Assembly (NCBI RefSeq): GCF_032854445.1
Contig: NC_088305.1
Coordinates: 31,895,645 to 31,959,644, forward strand
From: Liolophura sinensis
Taxonomy: Eukaryota; Mollusca; Polyplacophora; Chitonida; Chitonidae
Length of the DNA: 64,000 nt
Direction of reading: 5' to 3'
Each line of letters begins with the position of its first letter. The stretch's first letter is position 1. Made by a program: the position numbers and the translations under genes. Of this stretch, positions 1 through 12,439 are shown one piece after another. The notes under the pieces were generated by a model that made no database searches, had not been told where the DNA came from, and worked only from the letters and a program-made list of their open reading frames with translations.

Positions 1-30
1 CAAAGATTAGTGCTAAAATGACTGAAATTA

Positions 31-112
31 CATAAATACATACATACATGCATACATACATACATACATGCATGCACACATACACACACACACATACATA
101 CATACATACATT
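31..112. repeat. CATA/CA microsatellite
   Basis: Runs of CATA and CACA with CATG variants. It abuts the A/T-rich tail of the SINE that follows. Confidence 0.95.
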
Positions 113-307
113 TTATTTGATTTTATTTATTTGATTGGTGTTTTACGCCGTACTCAAGAATACTTCACTTATACGACGGCGGCCAGCATTATGGTGGGTG
201 GAAACCGGGCAGATCCCGGGGGAACCCCACGACCATCCGCGGGTTGCTGGCAGACCTTCCCACTTACGGAGGAGAGGAAGCCAGCATGAGCTGGACTTGA
301 ACTTACA
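111..307 (-). mobile_element. SINE-A copy, 5'-truncated
   Basis: Read on the minus strand, it runs from the region after box B (AGCTCATGCTGGCTTCC) through the conserved body (CCCGGGATCTGCCCGG, then CACCATAATGCTGGCC) to the 3' signature and an AAATAAAATAAAA-type tail. The tRNA-derived head is missing. The body resembles the conserved central/3' domains of molluscan SINEs (MetaSINE or Nin-DC type, from memory). The three short ORFs that overlap it are frames of the SINE. Confidence 0.9.
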
Positions 308-410
308 ACATACATACATAAATACATAAATACATAAATACATACATACATACATACATACATACATACATACATACATACATACATACATACATACATA
401 CATACATACA
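302..410. repeat. CATA microsatellite
   Basis: About 25 CATA units with some AATA variants. It lies directly against the truncated 5' side of the SINE, so the SINE is bracketed by the same microsatellite. Confidence 0.95.
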
Positions 411-460
411 AACAGGAAATAGGAATAATACTGAACATAATCTTTTCTTGTGTCTGTTCC

Positions 461-2190
461 TTGAATGACACAAATGCAGCATGCCCCAATGTTACACTTA
501 AGACTAACAGAGAATTACTAGGTATCACTGTTGAATCCAATGACTTACTTCAGGTGCTCAAATCTGTTAACACGAGTAAAGTTACTCGACCAGATGGCAT
601 CAGTCCCAAAATGCCTTTTGAAGTTAAGTACGAAATTTCTCTTATTTTGACGACATTTTCGAATCTGTCTTTAACTTCAGGACGGTATCCCTCTTCCTGG
701 AAAATTGCCAACGTTAACCCTATATTCACGTCAGGAACCCATCTAAGGCCTCAAACTACAGACCAATTTTCTTTCGGACAGTATTTAGCCACCTGCGTCC
801 AAAAATATCTCCGAACCAGCAGGTGTTTTTGATATGTCTAATGCTTTTGATCGAGTTTGGCACAAAGGCATACAAGCTAAATTAAAGTGACTTGGGATAA
901 AAGCTGACCTGCTCAACTGGTTTTAGGATTATTTAAAAGATCGAAAGCAAAGATCTGTACTAAACGGTTCTCAATCAAATCTTAAAGATTTAAAATCTGG
1001 AGTTCCCCAGGGCTTGGGTCCTTTATTGTTCCTTGTCTATATTAATGACCTTCCAAATGAAATTACTAACAATATCAACTTATTTGCTGATGACACCTGC
1101 CTTTACGTTATAGTCGACCAACTGATACAGCAAACAATTAATGGTTCCATAACTGACGACCTTGAAAAAATTGATGTTTGGGCTAAAACTTGGCTTGTTG
1201 ACGTTAATGCAACAAATACTGTAACACTTACTGTTTCAAGACGCAGACAAGCGTAGCAGTTGTCATTTCAGTTTTCAAGGTAAAATATAACTTCAGCTAC
1301 ATCGCACAAGCATTTAGGATTAATCTGTAATAACATATCATTTAATGAATGGACTTATCATATAGACAACCTTCTGGAAACTGCGAATAAAAAATTATCC
1401 ATGTTCAGAGCACTTAGTAGAAAATGCCTAGAAATTATGTATAAATGTTTCATAAGACCATCTGTGGAATATGCAGACATAGTTTGGGGCAATGTTAGTG
1501 AACATCAAGTAAGTACCATTAAAAACATCTAAAAGGACGGACTTGTCATCACTGGTTTAACTAAACGTGCTGCCTCTAACCTACTCTATGAAGAGTCAGG
1601 TTTCATTCAATTGCTTAAATGGCGCTATATACACAGGGTGGTTTTCTTTCAACGTTATGTTAATGATGTAACTAGCAGTGTATTTGATAACAAACTACCA
1701 CCACCAGCACATCAGTGCAGTCCGTATCAAATCAGATCAACAAATCAACTAACAACTTTTCGATGTAGAACAGCCAGCTTTAGTAATTCTCTTTCTCCCA
1801 CAAACTGTGCGGAACTGGAACACTTTACCATATTCAATCAGACAGATCAAAAATCATAAAGAATCATAAAGTAGGTCCAGAAAAACTATTTCATCCACCA
1901 GTGCCACCGGTATGGTATTATGTTGGCATGCGCTGGTCAAATGTAATTTTGTGTAGACTAAAAAGATGGATGTAACTCGCTAAATCGTGATTTATTTAAC
2001 AATTTTATTACTGACTCTCCTAAATGTATTTGTGGTGGACCTTTCGAAACAGCTGCCCATTATCTACTAGAGTGCGAAAGGTATCTTGTTCAAAGGGATA
2101 TCATGTTAAATAATATAAGACTGCTTGGTTATACGGACATCTCAGCTACAACTCTCCTCTATGGCTGTAGTACCGACTGAGATGAATGTG
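461..2190 (+). pseudogene. Decayed non-LTR retrotransposon ORF2 (Jockey/CR1-type reverse transcriptase)
   Basis: Pieces of one polyprotein read in order in shifting plus-strand frames. Near 577-720 is a segment like the start of the RT domain (TRPDGISPK, then YPSSWKIANVNPIF). At 829-960 comes FDMSNAFDRVWHKG with in-frame stops. At 995-1130 are GVPQG, LGPLLFLVYINDLP and the catalytic-type FADDTCLY. At 1300-1850 lies the thumb/C-terminal part (WTYHIDNLLETANKKLSMF, EYADIVWGN). At 2025-2085 is a CxC...H...C knuckle (CICGGPFETAAHYLLEC). Stops and frameshifts occur throughout, a piece between the first and second RT blocks is lost, and no endonuclease is seen upstream, so the copy is dead and 5'-truncated. 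The protein would copy the element's RNA into DNA at the target site. Assignment to the Jockey/CR1 group is by motif style; the exact clade is open. Confidence 0.9.
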
Positions 2191-2274
2191 TCTATTTGTC
2201 TAGAGGTCTGACTTTTCATTAGCCACACCAAGAGATTCTAATGTATTATTTAGTGCTAACCTAAAACTAATTAA

Positions 2275-2430
2275 TTTTACCTATTTATTTCTACTGTATC
2301 TTGATTTCATGCTTTATAGTTCAGTGGCCGTCTTGACGTGGTAATGGGTCTCTCCAACAACTGTATTAATATAACATGAGCATATAACATAAGCATGAAA
2401 TCAAGATACAGTAGAAATAAATAGGTAAAA
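2275..2430. repeat. Perfect 40-bp inverted repeat, 76-bp spacer
   Basis: The arms at 2275-2314 and 2391-2430 are exact reverse complements over 40 bases. They lie in the 3' flank of the decayed non-LTR element, immediately before the CA/TG microsatellite. Confidence 0.95.
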
Positions 2431-2439
2431 CAAATAATT

Positions 2440-2442
<3 letters not shown>

Positions 2443-2480
<38 letters not shown>

Positions 2481-2499
2481 CACACACACAATTTGTGTG

Positions 2500-2530
<31 letters not shown>

Positions 2531-2535
2531 ATGCA

Positions 2536-2615
<80 letters not shown>

Positions 2616-2633
2616 CGTGTGTGTGTGTGCATG
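2443..2633. repeat. Divergent CA then TG microsatellite
   Basis: A (CA)n run (2443-2488) is followed by a long (TG)n run (from about 2492) with GTGC and ATGC variants. The two runs are reverse complements, so the locus could fold into one large hairpin. ORFs of CVCVCV or HTHTHT across it are artefacts. Confidence 0.95.
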
Positions 2634-2699
2634 TATATGTACATGTATATTTATATTTATTATTCTGTAAATAATTATTATCTACTAAACACGTTTTAA

Positions 2700-3535
2700 C
2701 CAAATAGGAACTGTGGTCTGCAAAACCCTCGTTGTAGTAAAGCGACTTTCTCAGTGCGTCCAGCGATTCTTTGACATTGTGTGTTACTGTCTTGTGCTAT
2801 TCAAATTACGACTTTAAATCAGAAGACATGTCCACCACTTGACAAAGGTTGGTGGTTTACTCCGGAATTCACCGACTCCTCAATTCATAACACTGACCAT
2901 CAGCATTAATCCCAGGATTTTTTGGTGAGGAGGGGGAGGGGGAGGGGGGGGGGGTACACTGTTCGCTTATTGAACGCTGAAAGTCGCATTAAGAATAATT
3001 TTGGTCTCATGTAAGGGGCATCTTGTAAATGAATTTACAACAAAATATAAGCGTCAAGTCCGACATCCCTATACCATTCGTAGTCCGTAAAGGGCGTTCC
3101 AAGTCGATAGTCGCAAGATCCATTTCCAAAACAACGTTTAACGCTAACTCCCAAAGACAAAGGTATGTAAGAAATTATACAAATAAGAAATAAAGCCGAT
3201 AACTCACAAGAGAGAAGCGGTCATCAGTTTTTAATGATACCGGGCAGACAATGAATATTCCAGGCATGAATTTCATATCAAAGTTCAAAGACATACCCAA
3301 ACCACCACCACAATGTATACTATCCTTCGAAGGCGTGGTTACTAATTTTGCCCAGCCCTATCTCCTGCCCAGTCGTCATTGTGTCTTAGTTGCTACTGTT
3401 TAAGCATTTACAGGAACAATTGAAATAAACACCTAAGTGAGGGAAAATCATAAGCTGTCTTATTTCGTCAGCTTACATGAGACCATTTCCGGGGAAATAT
3501 CGAAAAGGTAGCTGTTGTGGTGGTCACACCTTTCG
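2700..3535. other. No recognised feature; G-rich run inside
   Basis: I see no exon or repeat family here. At 2926-2954 a purine run with G blocks of 5, 5 and 12 could form a G-quadruplex on the plus strand. Confidence 0.5.
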
Positions 3536-3539
3536 AGTT

Positions 3540-3975
3540 GGAAGACTGTGCATTATGTACATCACATTATAAGTGCGAGGAACATGGACAAACATGTTTA
3601 AACTCCATGGATTGATTGAAACGCCACACAATCATTGCCAAATACAAATTCTCCTGTAAAGACTCCTGGAATAAAACTATTTTGCTACTGTAAGTTTTCT
3701 CATTAGCTTTAGAGTAGTACAAAGCAAGACTTCAGCCAGGCCATTTACTGCTGGTAATGGAAGTCCCATGGCAGATCGTAAAATCTGCTGAAGGTTTTAT
3801 GTAGGTAGGTTTTTGTTTACAATACAATGTTTTTATGCATCTAAAGCTCCACGGATTTGTGATTTTTTATTGACTTTTCTATCCACAACCTAACCAAACT
3901 TTCAGATCCATGCCAAACGAACTTGATGACGGATTTGCAAGAATTCACAGGTTCACAGATAACAGTGTTTACAGG
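3540..3975 (+). repeat. Linker module (M8), unexpanded copy
   Basis: Shares GCATTA..GTACA..CAC..ATAAG near 3550 with 24005-24035, and the block GCCATTTACTGCTGGTAATGG (3740-3760) with 25452-25472. Also related is 12440-12700. In this copy the middle is unique, whereas the copy at 24-25.4 kb has a 54-bp tandem array there. Confidence 0.75.
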
Positions 3976-4179
3976 TAAATAAACCACTTTTTGTTGTTGA
4001 TCTGCGTCCACTATTGTCAAGTAAAAATAAAACAGTTGCTTGATACTTCCAGAAACAAACTAAGCTACATGTAATAAACACATCGTGCTTGTTAACTTTC
4101 AGACATACAACATTAATTGTGACCATTTTGTCTCCCTAAAAGAGTTGTGCAGCCATAATAAGACAAAGAGTAAAGTTTG

Positions 4180-4440
4180 GGCTACTAATTGGCCATTAAC
4201 CCAATTTAATCTACACTATCAACCGGTTAGCCGAATAACCCATCAGGCAATTATGTGTACCATAAATCAGTGTGAACTTGTCCATGGATTATCAGATCTG
4301 CCAAAACAGCAGCGAACTCGACGATTTGTAAGCCAAGAGTACTTACTCTTTGCTGCCGGGTGAGAGGTATATTTCATTTAACCTGTATTGTTGCCCGTTA
4401 ACCTCAGTTTCTCTCATTAAATGATTCAATCAGTTATCAA
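4180..4440 (+). repeat. Linker module (M9) copy
   Basis: Shares CCAATTTAATC, then CCGAATAACCCA and the terminal TCTCTCAaTAAATGA with copies at 15725-15990, 9640-9890 and 21730-21950. The 92-aa ORF at 4085-4363 lies in it and is not conserved in the other copies. Confidence 0.75.
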
Positions 4441-4734
4441 AGAACCGGTGTGTTTGTTGTTAAAATGTAATTACTCCAGATGTGTGTGTAATCAATGTTT
4501 AACCCGTACTGTGACGGCTTAGGAAATAGGAGAAATAAGTTAATACCGCCAATTACAGTGATATAAACCACATCATAGAGAGTAGATTGAGAGGCTGGTT
4601 TCATGAAACGCAAGTAAAGAAGCCTTTAGTTAACTAAGCCCATGACTACAATGACGACGTATCTAGGAGATATATGAAATGCGCTTAGCGAAGGGGAATT
4701 TAACACTGAATAGGTTTCATGAAACTGGCCTTGG

Positions 4735-4880
4735 GTTGTGACGACAGAGTGATATTTCCCGGGAAATGGTCACACGTAACCTGTGAAATGAGACAACTTA
4801 TGATTTTAGCTCCTTTAGGTGATTATTGTAACTGGTCATGTAAATACTTAAATAGTGGCAACTTAGACTCCCCCTGACTC
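4735..4880 (+). repeat. Left end of long-TIR transposon family
   Basis: Carries ACGACAGAGTGATA, AATGGTCACACGTAAC, then TAACTGGTCATGTAAATA and AATAGTGGCAACTTA. These match the left end seen at 6050, 8450, 53655, 53965 and 56735. Confidence 0.75.
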
Positions 4881-5515
4881 CATTGATAGCTTGGCGACAC
4901 GAAGACGACTGGGCTAGAGACATGGCTCAGGAAAACTAGTTGCAACCAATTCGAAGGGTAGAAGAGTTTGTGCTGATGTTTTGGGTACGTCTTTTGGTGT
5001 AAATGTTATGACCACAGTTCGATGACGACGTGATTATAACGCCTGACTTGTGTGAGTATGTTGCAGGTGGACAGTTCCAACCTCAGCTATGCAACATCAA
5101 AATGAGAAGAAAACTGGACGAATTCATTTATAGGAGGCTTCTTACATGTTAGTCAGCAGACAGAAAACAGAAAAAATAACAACAACAGATAGCAGTGTTT
5201 ATAGCGTGCAACATATCACGGTTAGGCACTGTGACTTCATTTGCCTTTCTCACTGTTATTTCTTTTACTATACACAGCCAATTGATCAACAAACATTGCA
5301 GTTAATGCTAATGGTCAGTTTTAGAGGTTGAGGAGTGGGCAGATTCCAAAGCAAATCAACGAGCTTTATTAAGTGCTGTAAAGGTGTCCTGACTTAAAGT
5401 CGCAGTTTAACCAGCACAAAGTGGATTTGACCACAGGACCTGACAGGTTAAGTGATAGGTGCACTGAGAAGTTCGTCTTAGCAGAAAGCGTGTGATATAG
5501 ACCACACTTCGTATT
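4881..5515. other. No recognised feature
   Basis: Nothing here is supported as a gene. A 61-aa ORF at 5146-5331 has no recognisable motif. Confidence 0.5.
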
Positions 5516-5519
5516 TCCT

Positions 5520-7560
5520 GATTGTACGTATGTGTGTAGTTCCAGCTAATGGTGGAACTAATCTTGGTGATTTTTGGGCCTTCATCTTTGAACTCTGCTC
5601 CCTGTTGGATGTCATCAAGGTTGGTAGAAGGTAACAGCCACGTGTATTTTGGTGATTATTAGATGAAGCGGACGCATAGACTTAGACATGGGTCACAAAA
5701 TGTGCATAACTATTGTCAAGCTGTCTGTTGGACATTCAATATCATGCAATATTGACAATCATTACATATATCCCACACAAATTTGACCATGAGTATCTCA
5801 CTCTCCCGTGAGATTTTGAACATCGTTATTCTTCAAAATTTTGAGTAAAATTATTCCACGAAAATTCGATCATGATAAGCCCGTCATGAAATTGAGAACA
5901 GCAGTGTGTCATATATTCGTCCACGGTTGGCTGACAGCTGTTAGGGCCTGTGGGTCTAAGTCTGCCCGGTGGTATTGAGCGTTAACGAGCGAGGAAACGA
6001 TAAATTATTTGTAGTCGGATATAAGAAAAAACTGACAGGATACAGAGTAAAACCAGAACAGTGACAAAATGTGATAGTTGGTAAATAGTTACACACAACG
6101 TTACAAATTTGACATCCTGTGAGTTTAACTCATGTGGAGTTTTATTCTAAATGTTAATGTAAATATTCAAATAGCTACAACTTAAACGTGCTACGCAGCC
6201 ATCATCGCATTAGTTACCGAGATCTCTGTCTTCCTGAAAAGCCAATGTTCTGATTACGCAAAGCATACAAAGTGTAATGTAAATTGTGAACCAAGCTTTA
6301 TGGGCTGACGGGCGATTTGGTGACATTAGCTGAATGTATTTCCCATCAACAGCAGACGTCATTGTTCCTCTCAAGGAGATATATGTCTTGGCCCCTCTGT
6401 TGCTTTTCCGAAGGCTGTTACTTTAAAACCATCTCCATCACAATATCGATTTGCTTTACCCCGTCCAACGTACAAAAATGAGTGTTTCTTGATCCAGCTT
6501 GGGTTGTGATTTCCCCATCACTACCAAAAATCACAGCTGGCATGAAAACAAAGTGATATTAATATTCCGGTACAACGGTTTTCTCGACTCAGGGGATTAT
6601 AGGCTCGGTTTCCGGTCAGATTCGTGAGTAGCCGTGATTTATCTCAAAAAAAACACACGGTACGTCAGCAAGAAAACACATTGTCACTGTCACCGGAAGT
6701 TGACAGAAAACATCGTTGACATCTTGTATCGATCAAATAACATCAACATGGCGTGCTCTTCCACTCAGCCATCTGGTTACAAAGCATGTGTAATTGCTCC
6801 ATTTCACATTTCTTTGTGTCGGAGAAACAAGACCGGGACATGATTATTTGGGAGACGAGCTTCTCTATCCTTATCCGATGTGAGCTATCTACATTTTTTG
6901 ACTTCAGTTTCTAAGAATTGTCTGGCAGTAATGCAATATAATGGTTATAATATACTTACATACTTATCATATTTTAACTGACAGCTAAAGTGAAATATGT
7001 CAAAGATAGAGAATAAGTATTGTACTGTTTTTTTCTCAAGATAAATTGAATGTGTACCGTAGAATGAAAGTGTTTAGTTATGATTTTTTGAATCCTTTTT
7101 GTTTTCCAATTTAAGAATGTGGAAAAGGTGAGTGGTGCAAAATGCCACAACACGAAGGTCTAAACTTGGGCAGCGACGTCTTTTACATTGAACTATTCTA
7201 GTGAAGTATGGCTCATGTCTGTACCTGAAAACTGGAATAAGAGTACGATCGGAGTTGACACGTTAACAACAGATCTGGGATATTGTTCGTGCCTTTGGCA
7301 TCATTTGTCACACTACGCTACCCTGTTGTAAGTAGCTTACAAAGCTCACCAAAAAAGAATATATGGCCACTTGACCTAATTTAATCTACGCTATCAACTG
7401 GTTTGCCGAATTGTCCACGTGACAACTATGTCCCCCATAATGCCATGTAAACTTGACCTCAGAGCTTCCCTTGTCGCTGTTAAGCCGCCACTACAAAGCT
7501 GAGCTCTGTAATTTGTAGGTCACGAATGCTTAACATTGTGTATCTAAAGTGTCGCCCGAG
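5520..7560 (+). repeat. Alpha module copy U1
   Basis: A non-coding direct repeat of U2 (7650 onward). Paired landmarks are: 5560-5715 with 7690-7870; 5780-5945 with the array region 7939-8340; the left-end sequence 6050-6190 with 8450-8560; 6240-6310 with 8600-8690; 6340-6800 with 8695-9170; and a linker (M5) 7240-7560 with 9930-10190. Typical shared blocks are GGCTGTTACTTTAAAA and TTCCGGTACMACGG. No conserved ORF spans the copies. The M9 linker found in U2 and U3 is absent here. Confidence 0.8.
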
Positions 7561-7649
7561 TCTTATATTAGCCTTAATTTAATTTTACTCATCATCGACA
7601 CCCGTGCGTGAAATGGTAATAGCACCATTTTGGTGGTAGCATACCTGCG

Positions 7650-10190
7650 TGTGTACTTATGTACGTGTGCATGTATGTTGATCCTGTTATCTGTAGCTCT
7701 AATCTTTGTGACTTTTTGGGCCTGGCTCCATTGTATTTTCTCTGCTCTGTTAAATGTCATTTTGGTGGACAGAAGTTAACAGGTTTACTTTGGTGACTTT
7801 GGTGGGTATTAGTTAAAACGGATGTATTAACTTGGAAATGGGTAACAAAGTGTGCATAACCATTGTCAAGTTGTCACCACCAGACCCTTCGTGTGTGCGG
7901 CGAATCGGTACCACAGAGTTGTGACTATATTATTACATATATCCCATGAAATATTGTCTTTGATTATATCATGAAATTTTGACCTTGATTATATCATGAA
8001 CTTTTGACCTTGAACATAACATGAAATTTTAACCTTCACTATATCGTGACATTTTGACCTTGATTATATCATGAAATTTTAACCTTCATTTTATCGTGAA
8101 AGTTTGACCTTGATTATATCATGAAATTTTGACCTTGATTATATCATGAACTTTTGACCTTGATCATAACATGAAATTTTAACCTTCACTATATCGTGAA
8201 AGTTTGACCTTGATTATATCATGAAATTTTGACCTTGATTATATCATGAAATTTTACCCTTCATTTTATCGTGAAAGTTTGACCTTGATTATATCATGAA
8301 ATTTTGAGCAGCACTGTTCGACGTGTGGACAACGGTAGGCTAGGAAGGCTTGAGGAAATTAGATTTAGGGCTACTCGGCGGTAACGAAAGAGTTGGTCAG
8401 TCGCAAATGACTTCCTAGGATGAAGGAAACATTCTGCATTAAAGAGATTAAAACCAGAGCAGCGACGACTGTGTTGGTAAATGGCCGCACATAACCGTTG
8501 AAAGTAAGCCTCTTTTGAGGGTTTTATTCTAACTGTTCATGAAATAGCAGCAACTTACACGCACCCAAGCACCATGGGTTAAATTACCCAGAGCCCTCTT
8601 TTGATGGAAAGCCATTTTTGATTACGTAAAGAGATACAAAATGTAATATAAATTGTAAACAGAGTTTTATGGGCTGACGGGAGTTTTACGGAGATGACAT
8701 TAGCTGAATGTGTTTCCCAACAGTAGCAGACGTCATTGTTCCTCTCACGGAGACAGATGTCTTAGCTCCTCTGTTGCTTTTGCGAAGGCTGTTACTTTAA
8801 AAGCATCTCCATTACAATATCGATTCATTCTACTCCGTGTAACGTTGAAAAATGGACCCTGTAAAACCGAACGTTTCCGGATCTAGCTCGGGTTGTGTAT
8901 TTCCCATCGCCCGATATCCCATTATCAGCTGAACACACACGGTAAGTGATATTAACATTCCGGTACCACGGTTTTCTCGGCCCAGGGACTCACTTTCTTG
9001 TCGTATTCATGATTAGTGATGATTTATCTCGCAAAATCACGCGGTAAGTCACTGAGAAAACTAATTGCCTCTGTCACCGAAAGTTGACAGGAAGCTTAGC
9101 TGACATCTTGTACGACTGAATACCATCCACGTGTCATGGCTTTCCTCTCAGTCACCTGCACAGAAAGCGTGTGGAATTGTTTTACTTAACATTCCAGTTT
9201 GTCGGAGCTACAACGCGGGGAAGCGTTCACTTAAGAGATGAGTTTCTATGTTCTTGTCAGATGTGAACTTTCTACATTTTTAACTTTTATTTCGGATTAT
9301 CTAGTAGTAATGAAATATAATTTTAACTGAGAGCTAAAGAGCAAATATAGATTTGAATTTTTTAATGTGAACAATTATCTTTCAACCTTATAGCAAGCGT
9401 GTTTATTTTAATATACTGACACATTAAACAATGCTATGGAAAAACAAATCATTGCCGAGCAATTATGTAGTTTCGTTCGTCAAAATGGAGATTAAGTTTT
9501 ATAGTGGTTTCTTCAATACAAACTGCATGTGTGCCGTGTGGCGAATAAGAGAAGTAAATCCTTCTGTCCTGTCTGTAGAATATAAAGGCTTCGCTGTACT
9601 TGTTGAATCCTGTTGTTTTCCAAACGGAGTGAATACTTGCCAATTTGGGCCATAGACCTAGGTTGATTCATGCCATCAACTGGTTGGTCCAATAACATAT
9701 GGAACAGTTACGTGGATTATACATAGCTACTGGTAAGCTTCCGTCCCGCATTGGGCTTTGTAATCGATAAGTCAAGGGTGGTTAATTCTGAGCGCATATA
9801 GTCCTTAGACAAGAGTATTTCGTTTAACCTATACTGTTGCTTATGACCTGTTGTGTTCCTCAATAAATCTTATACCCAATATTCAGAAAACATGGTCGGG
9901 TTCTTGACTTAAACCAGTAGTAACATTTTGTTACGATCGGAGTTGATACGTTAAGAACTCGGTTATTCCATGTGCCAATAAGGTCATTTGTCACATTACC
10001 CTATTCTTTCCAAAGTGAAAGTATGTTTACAGAGTTCACCAGACATGAATACAACGCCACTTGAGCCTCTGTCCCAATTTAATCTTTGCTATGAACAGGT
10101 TTGCTGAACAGATCACGTGGCATTTATGCCCACCATAAATCCATGCAAACTTTCTCTCAGAGCTTCCCTAAAGTATTTAAAGTGCCACTT
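7650..10190 (+). repeat. Alpha module copy U2 with linkers
   Basis: Order: pre-region 7650-7900, 25-bp array, left-end sequence 8450-8560, alpha core 8600-9300, linker M9 9640-9890 (ending CCTCAATAAA) and linker M5 9930-10190 (starts ACGATCGGAGTTGA). The same order recurs at 19.7-22.5 kb. Short ORFs at 9431-9698 fall in the linker and are not preserved. Confidence 0.8.
7939..8310. repeat. 25-bp tandem array with 150-bp higher-order period
   Basis: About 15 units of TTGATTATATCATGAAATTTT plus GACC. The variant CATGAACTTTTGACCTTGA recurs exactly 150 bases apart (8001 and 8151), i.e. every six units, and the order of variants around it is repeated. The corresponding segment in U1 (5780-5890) has only two or three degenerate units. 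Confidence 0.92.
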
Positions 10191-10530
10191 ATTTCATTTA
10201 ACTGTATTCAAAGTAGTAATGATACCACTGAAGATATGGCCACTTTGAAATTGTGGTGAGGATGGTTTGAGCCTCTGTGTGTTCATGTGTGTAAGGGTGT
10301 AGGGGGATTGAAAGGGACGGGGCATAGTGTGTGATCAATTCCAAGGGGGGGGGGGGGGGTAATTTGTAAAAGCATATGAGTGCTGACCTTTCTCAGTAAC
10401 AGACGCCGTTACGTGCATTTACAACACAACCAAGCCATCGCCAATGCCAACTGTGGCACATGGTCTGACTGTGTACCTACTTTCCTAAGCCAATGATATA
10501 CAATGCAGGCCATTACAAGCCTGAGTATTT
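10191..10530 (+). repeat. Linker between alpha and beta, copy 1, with G run
   Basis: Part of it (10430-10525, with GGCACATGGTCTGACTGTGT and CAATGCAGGCCATT) matches 26855-26945, which lies in the same place between alpha and beta in the third block. A run of 13 G residues occurs near 10347. Confidence 0.65.
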
Positions 10531-11500
10531 ATTTAAAAATGATTAAAAATGCATAAAACTTGTCTCGACTTGTAGACTTTTACCTCAAACTCACCTCCAT
10601 TAGAGGACAATCTCGATATGTTCAACGTGAAAAAAAGAGTGAAACCAATAAAATCGAGCCTTTCCGGGCTTCGGCTTGGAGGTGAATTATGGAACTTCCG
10701 ATATTCCATTACCGGGGGAAAAACACTTCACGTGAAAACCAAGTCACAGGGATATCCTGGTTTAACGGTTTTCCCAATTAGACGATTGCAGGACTGAGTA
10801 CCATGTAAGTCTTTTGACTAACGGTGATGTTTCTGGCTAAATCTCGTGTAATATCACTCAGAAAACCGACTGTCCCTCTTACCGGACTTCCGGTCAGCAT
10901 TGTTTTCAAACAATGTGTACTTGTTCTACTTCGTAATCGACAGGTAAGACGCAGAAAGTATCTCTACCCTTGCTTCTCAGTGCATACAATGAGTCAATAA
11001 ATGTCGACAGCTGTTCATCAACCTAGAAATCCAGTGTTTTCATTTATTAACAGAGGCTTTTTACTTTTTGGAGACTTTCTGCGGTATTATGTGGCCAGGA
11101 GTAAAGAATTTTTGGAAATCATTGCCCTGCCGTTTACAGTAGTGAACAGGACGAAAGCTTCAATGACACCTTTGGACTTAAGTTTCAGTTCACGCATGCG
11201 TGTGGACAGATGACCTATTGATGTGTTCCTGTGGATGTTTCGGCGCACATGTGTATGTTTCGCTTGGTTTATCATTTTAGTTGCGTTTCCACTTCCTAAT
11301 GTTTTCATATATACAACAAGTATAAGAAAGAACAATAGTACACATGATACATATTACATGAATCCTGTCCAGCAACAACACAGCAAAGACACCATGGATA
11401 TTACTGAAAGGAGAAAACTTTAATCTTGTCATCATAAAATATCCATTTCCTCTACAGTACAACAGTTGTATAAGCATAGACACGTAAAAACCGCTCCCAG
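10531..11500 (+). repeat. Beta module copy 1
   Basis: A diverged relative of alpha. Shared with 22690-23840 and 27080-27960: TAGACTTTTACCTC, the CACCTCCATTaGAGG block, GTGAAAACaAA, CTCTcACCGGA, then TACTTTTTGGAGAC and AGGAGTAAAgAatTTTTGGAAAT. No ORF is kept between copies, so the 60-80 aa ORFs on both strands are not genes. Confidence 0.78.
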
Positions 11501-12439
11501 GATATTCCTTTCTCAGACATTACTGGCCTAATTCCTGTTAACCAGGAGTTCAGGGAGCCGTAAACAAACGGATTTTTGACGGAATTGATTTTTCGGAACA
11601 TTTCCTCACAATCGCAAATTAGAATTTCAAATTCAAAATCTGCCTTAGCATGTTAGCCAATCTTTCAAGACGCACTGCTTCGACACTTCAGCATGCATTT
11701 GCACACGAGACATAAATTCTCCAAAACTAACCGTGAAACAGTTAAAACTAAACTTTAGGTAATAATGTCTTCTTTCTCAAATATCCATAAAGCGATTATT
11801 TCGTGGGAGAAAATAGTCCTTTTAAATTTTTGGCTGTGTCTCAACTAACACGTGATAAGGTCTTCAACACCCAGACGAATCCGGAATATATTTGCGCGTT
11901 TGATTGATTGACTGATTTGGTTTAAGACGTTTAATAACTTAAGTATTCATGAATGACTCCATGTGTGTTAGCTTTACTGAAATGTGTTAAATCATTTTAT
12001 CTTACACCAAGCCTATGCCCTTATACAATCGCTGCAAATTCTTACCACAACCTTGTCACTACAAAGAAAGTAAAACAAACTCAGTGGTCCTTGTTTTTTT
12101 GGGGGGGGGGGGATTTTGAGATCGTCGTAGGAAAACGGTTTTAATATCGTCACTTTGGAGTGCTGTCTTAACGCAAGTCCCAGTGTTTTGCCTGTTTTGA
12201 ACGACGCCATTATGGTGTTTTTTTTCCTGTTCTTTCACACTACTCTCCAATAACATAATACACCGCCTTGCTGGCCTTGCAGAGAATGTTAATACCTATC
12301 GCTATGATCAAGGCAGAAAGGTATAAAGAAGTTATAAGAAGGTAACATTGATAGAAGCCCAGAAAATCCTTCTCAACGGTAAACTACCCATAAAGTGTGG
12401 GAGAAAACCATATTTGAGATCGTATAAGTGCTTCGCCAA
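11501..12439. other. No recognised feature; T7G12 tract
   Basis: No exon or repeat family recognised. A T run followed by about 12 G residues at 12093-12112 may form a quadruplex; the overlapping 60-aa ORFs run through this low-complexity tract. Confidence 0.5.

Noticed and set aside
2366-2703. 92-100 aa ORFs rich in HT or CV
   Set aside because: Translation of the CA/TG microsatellite.
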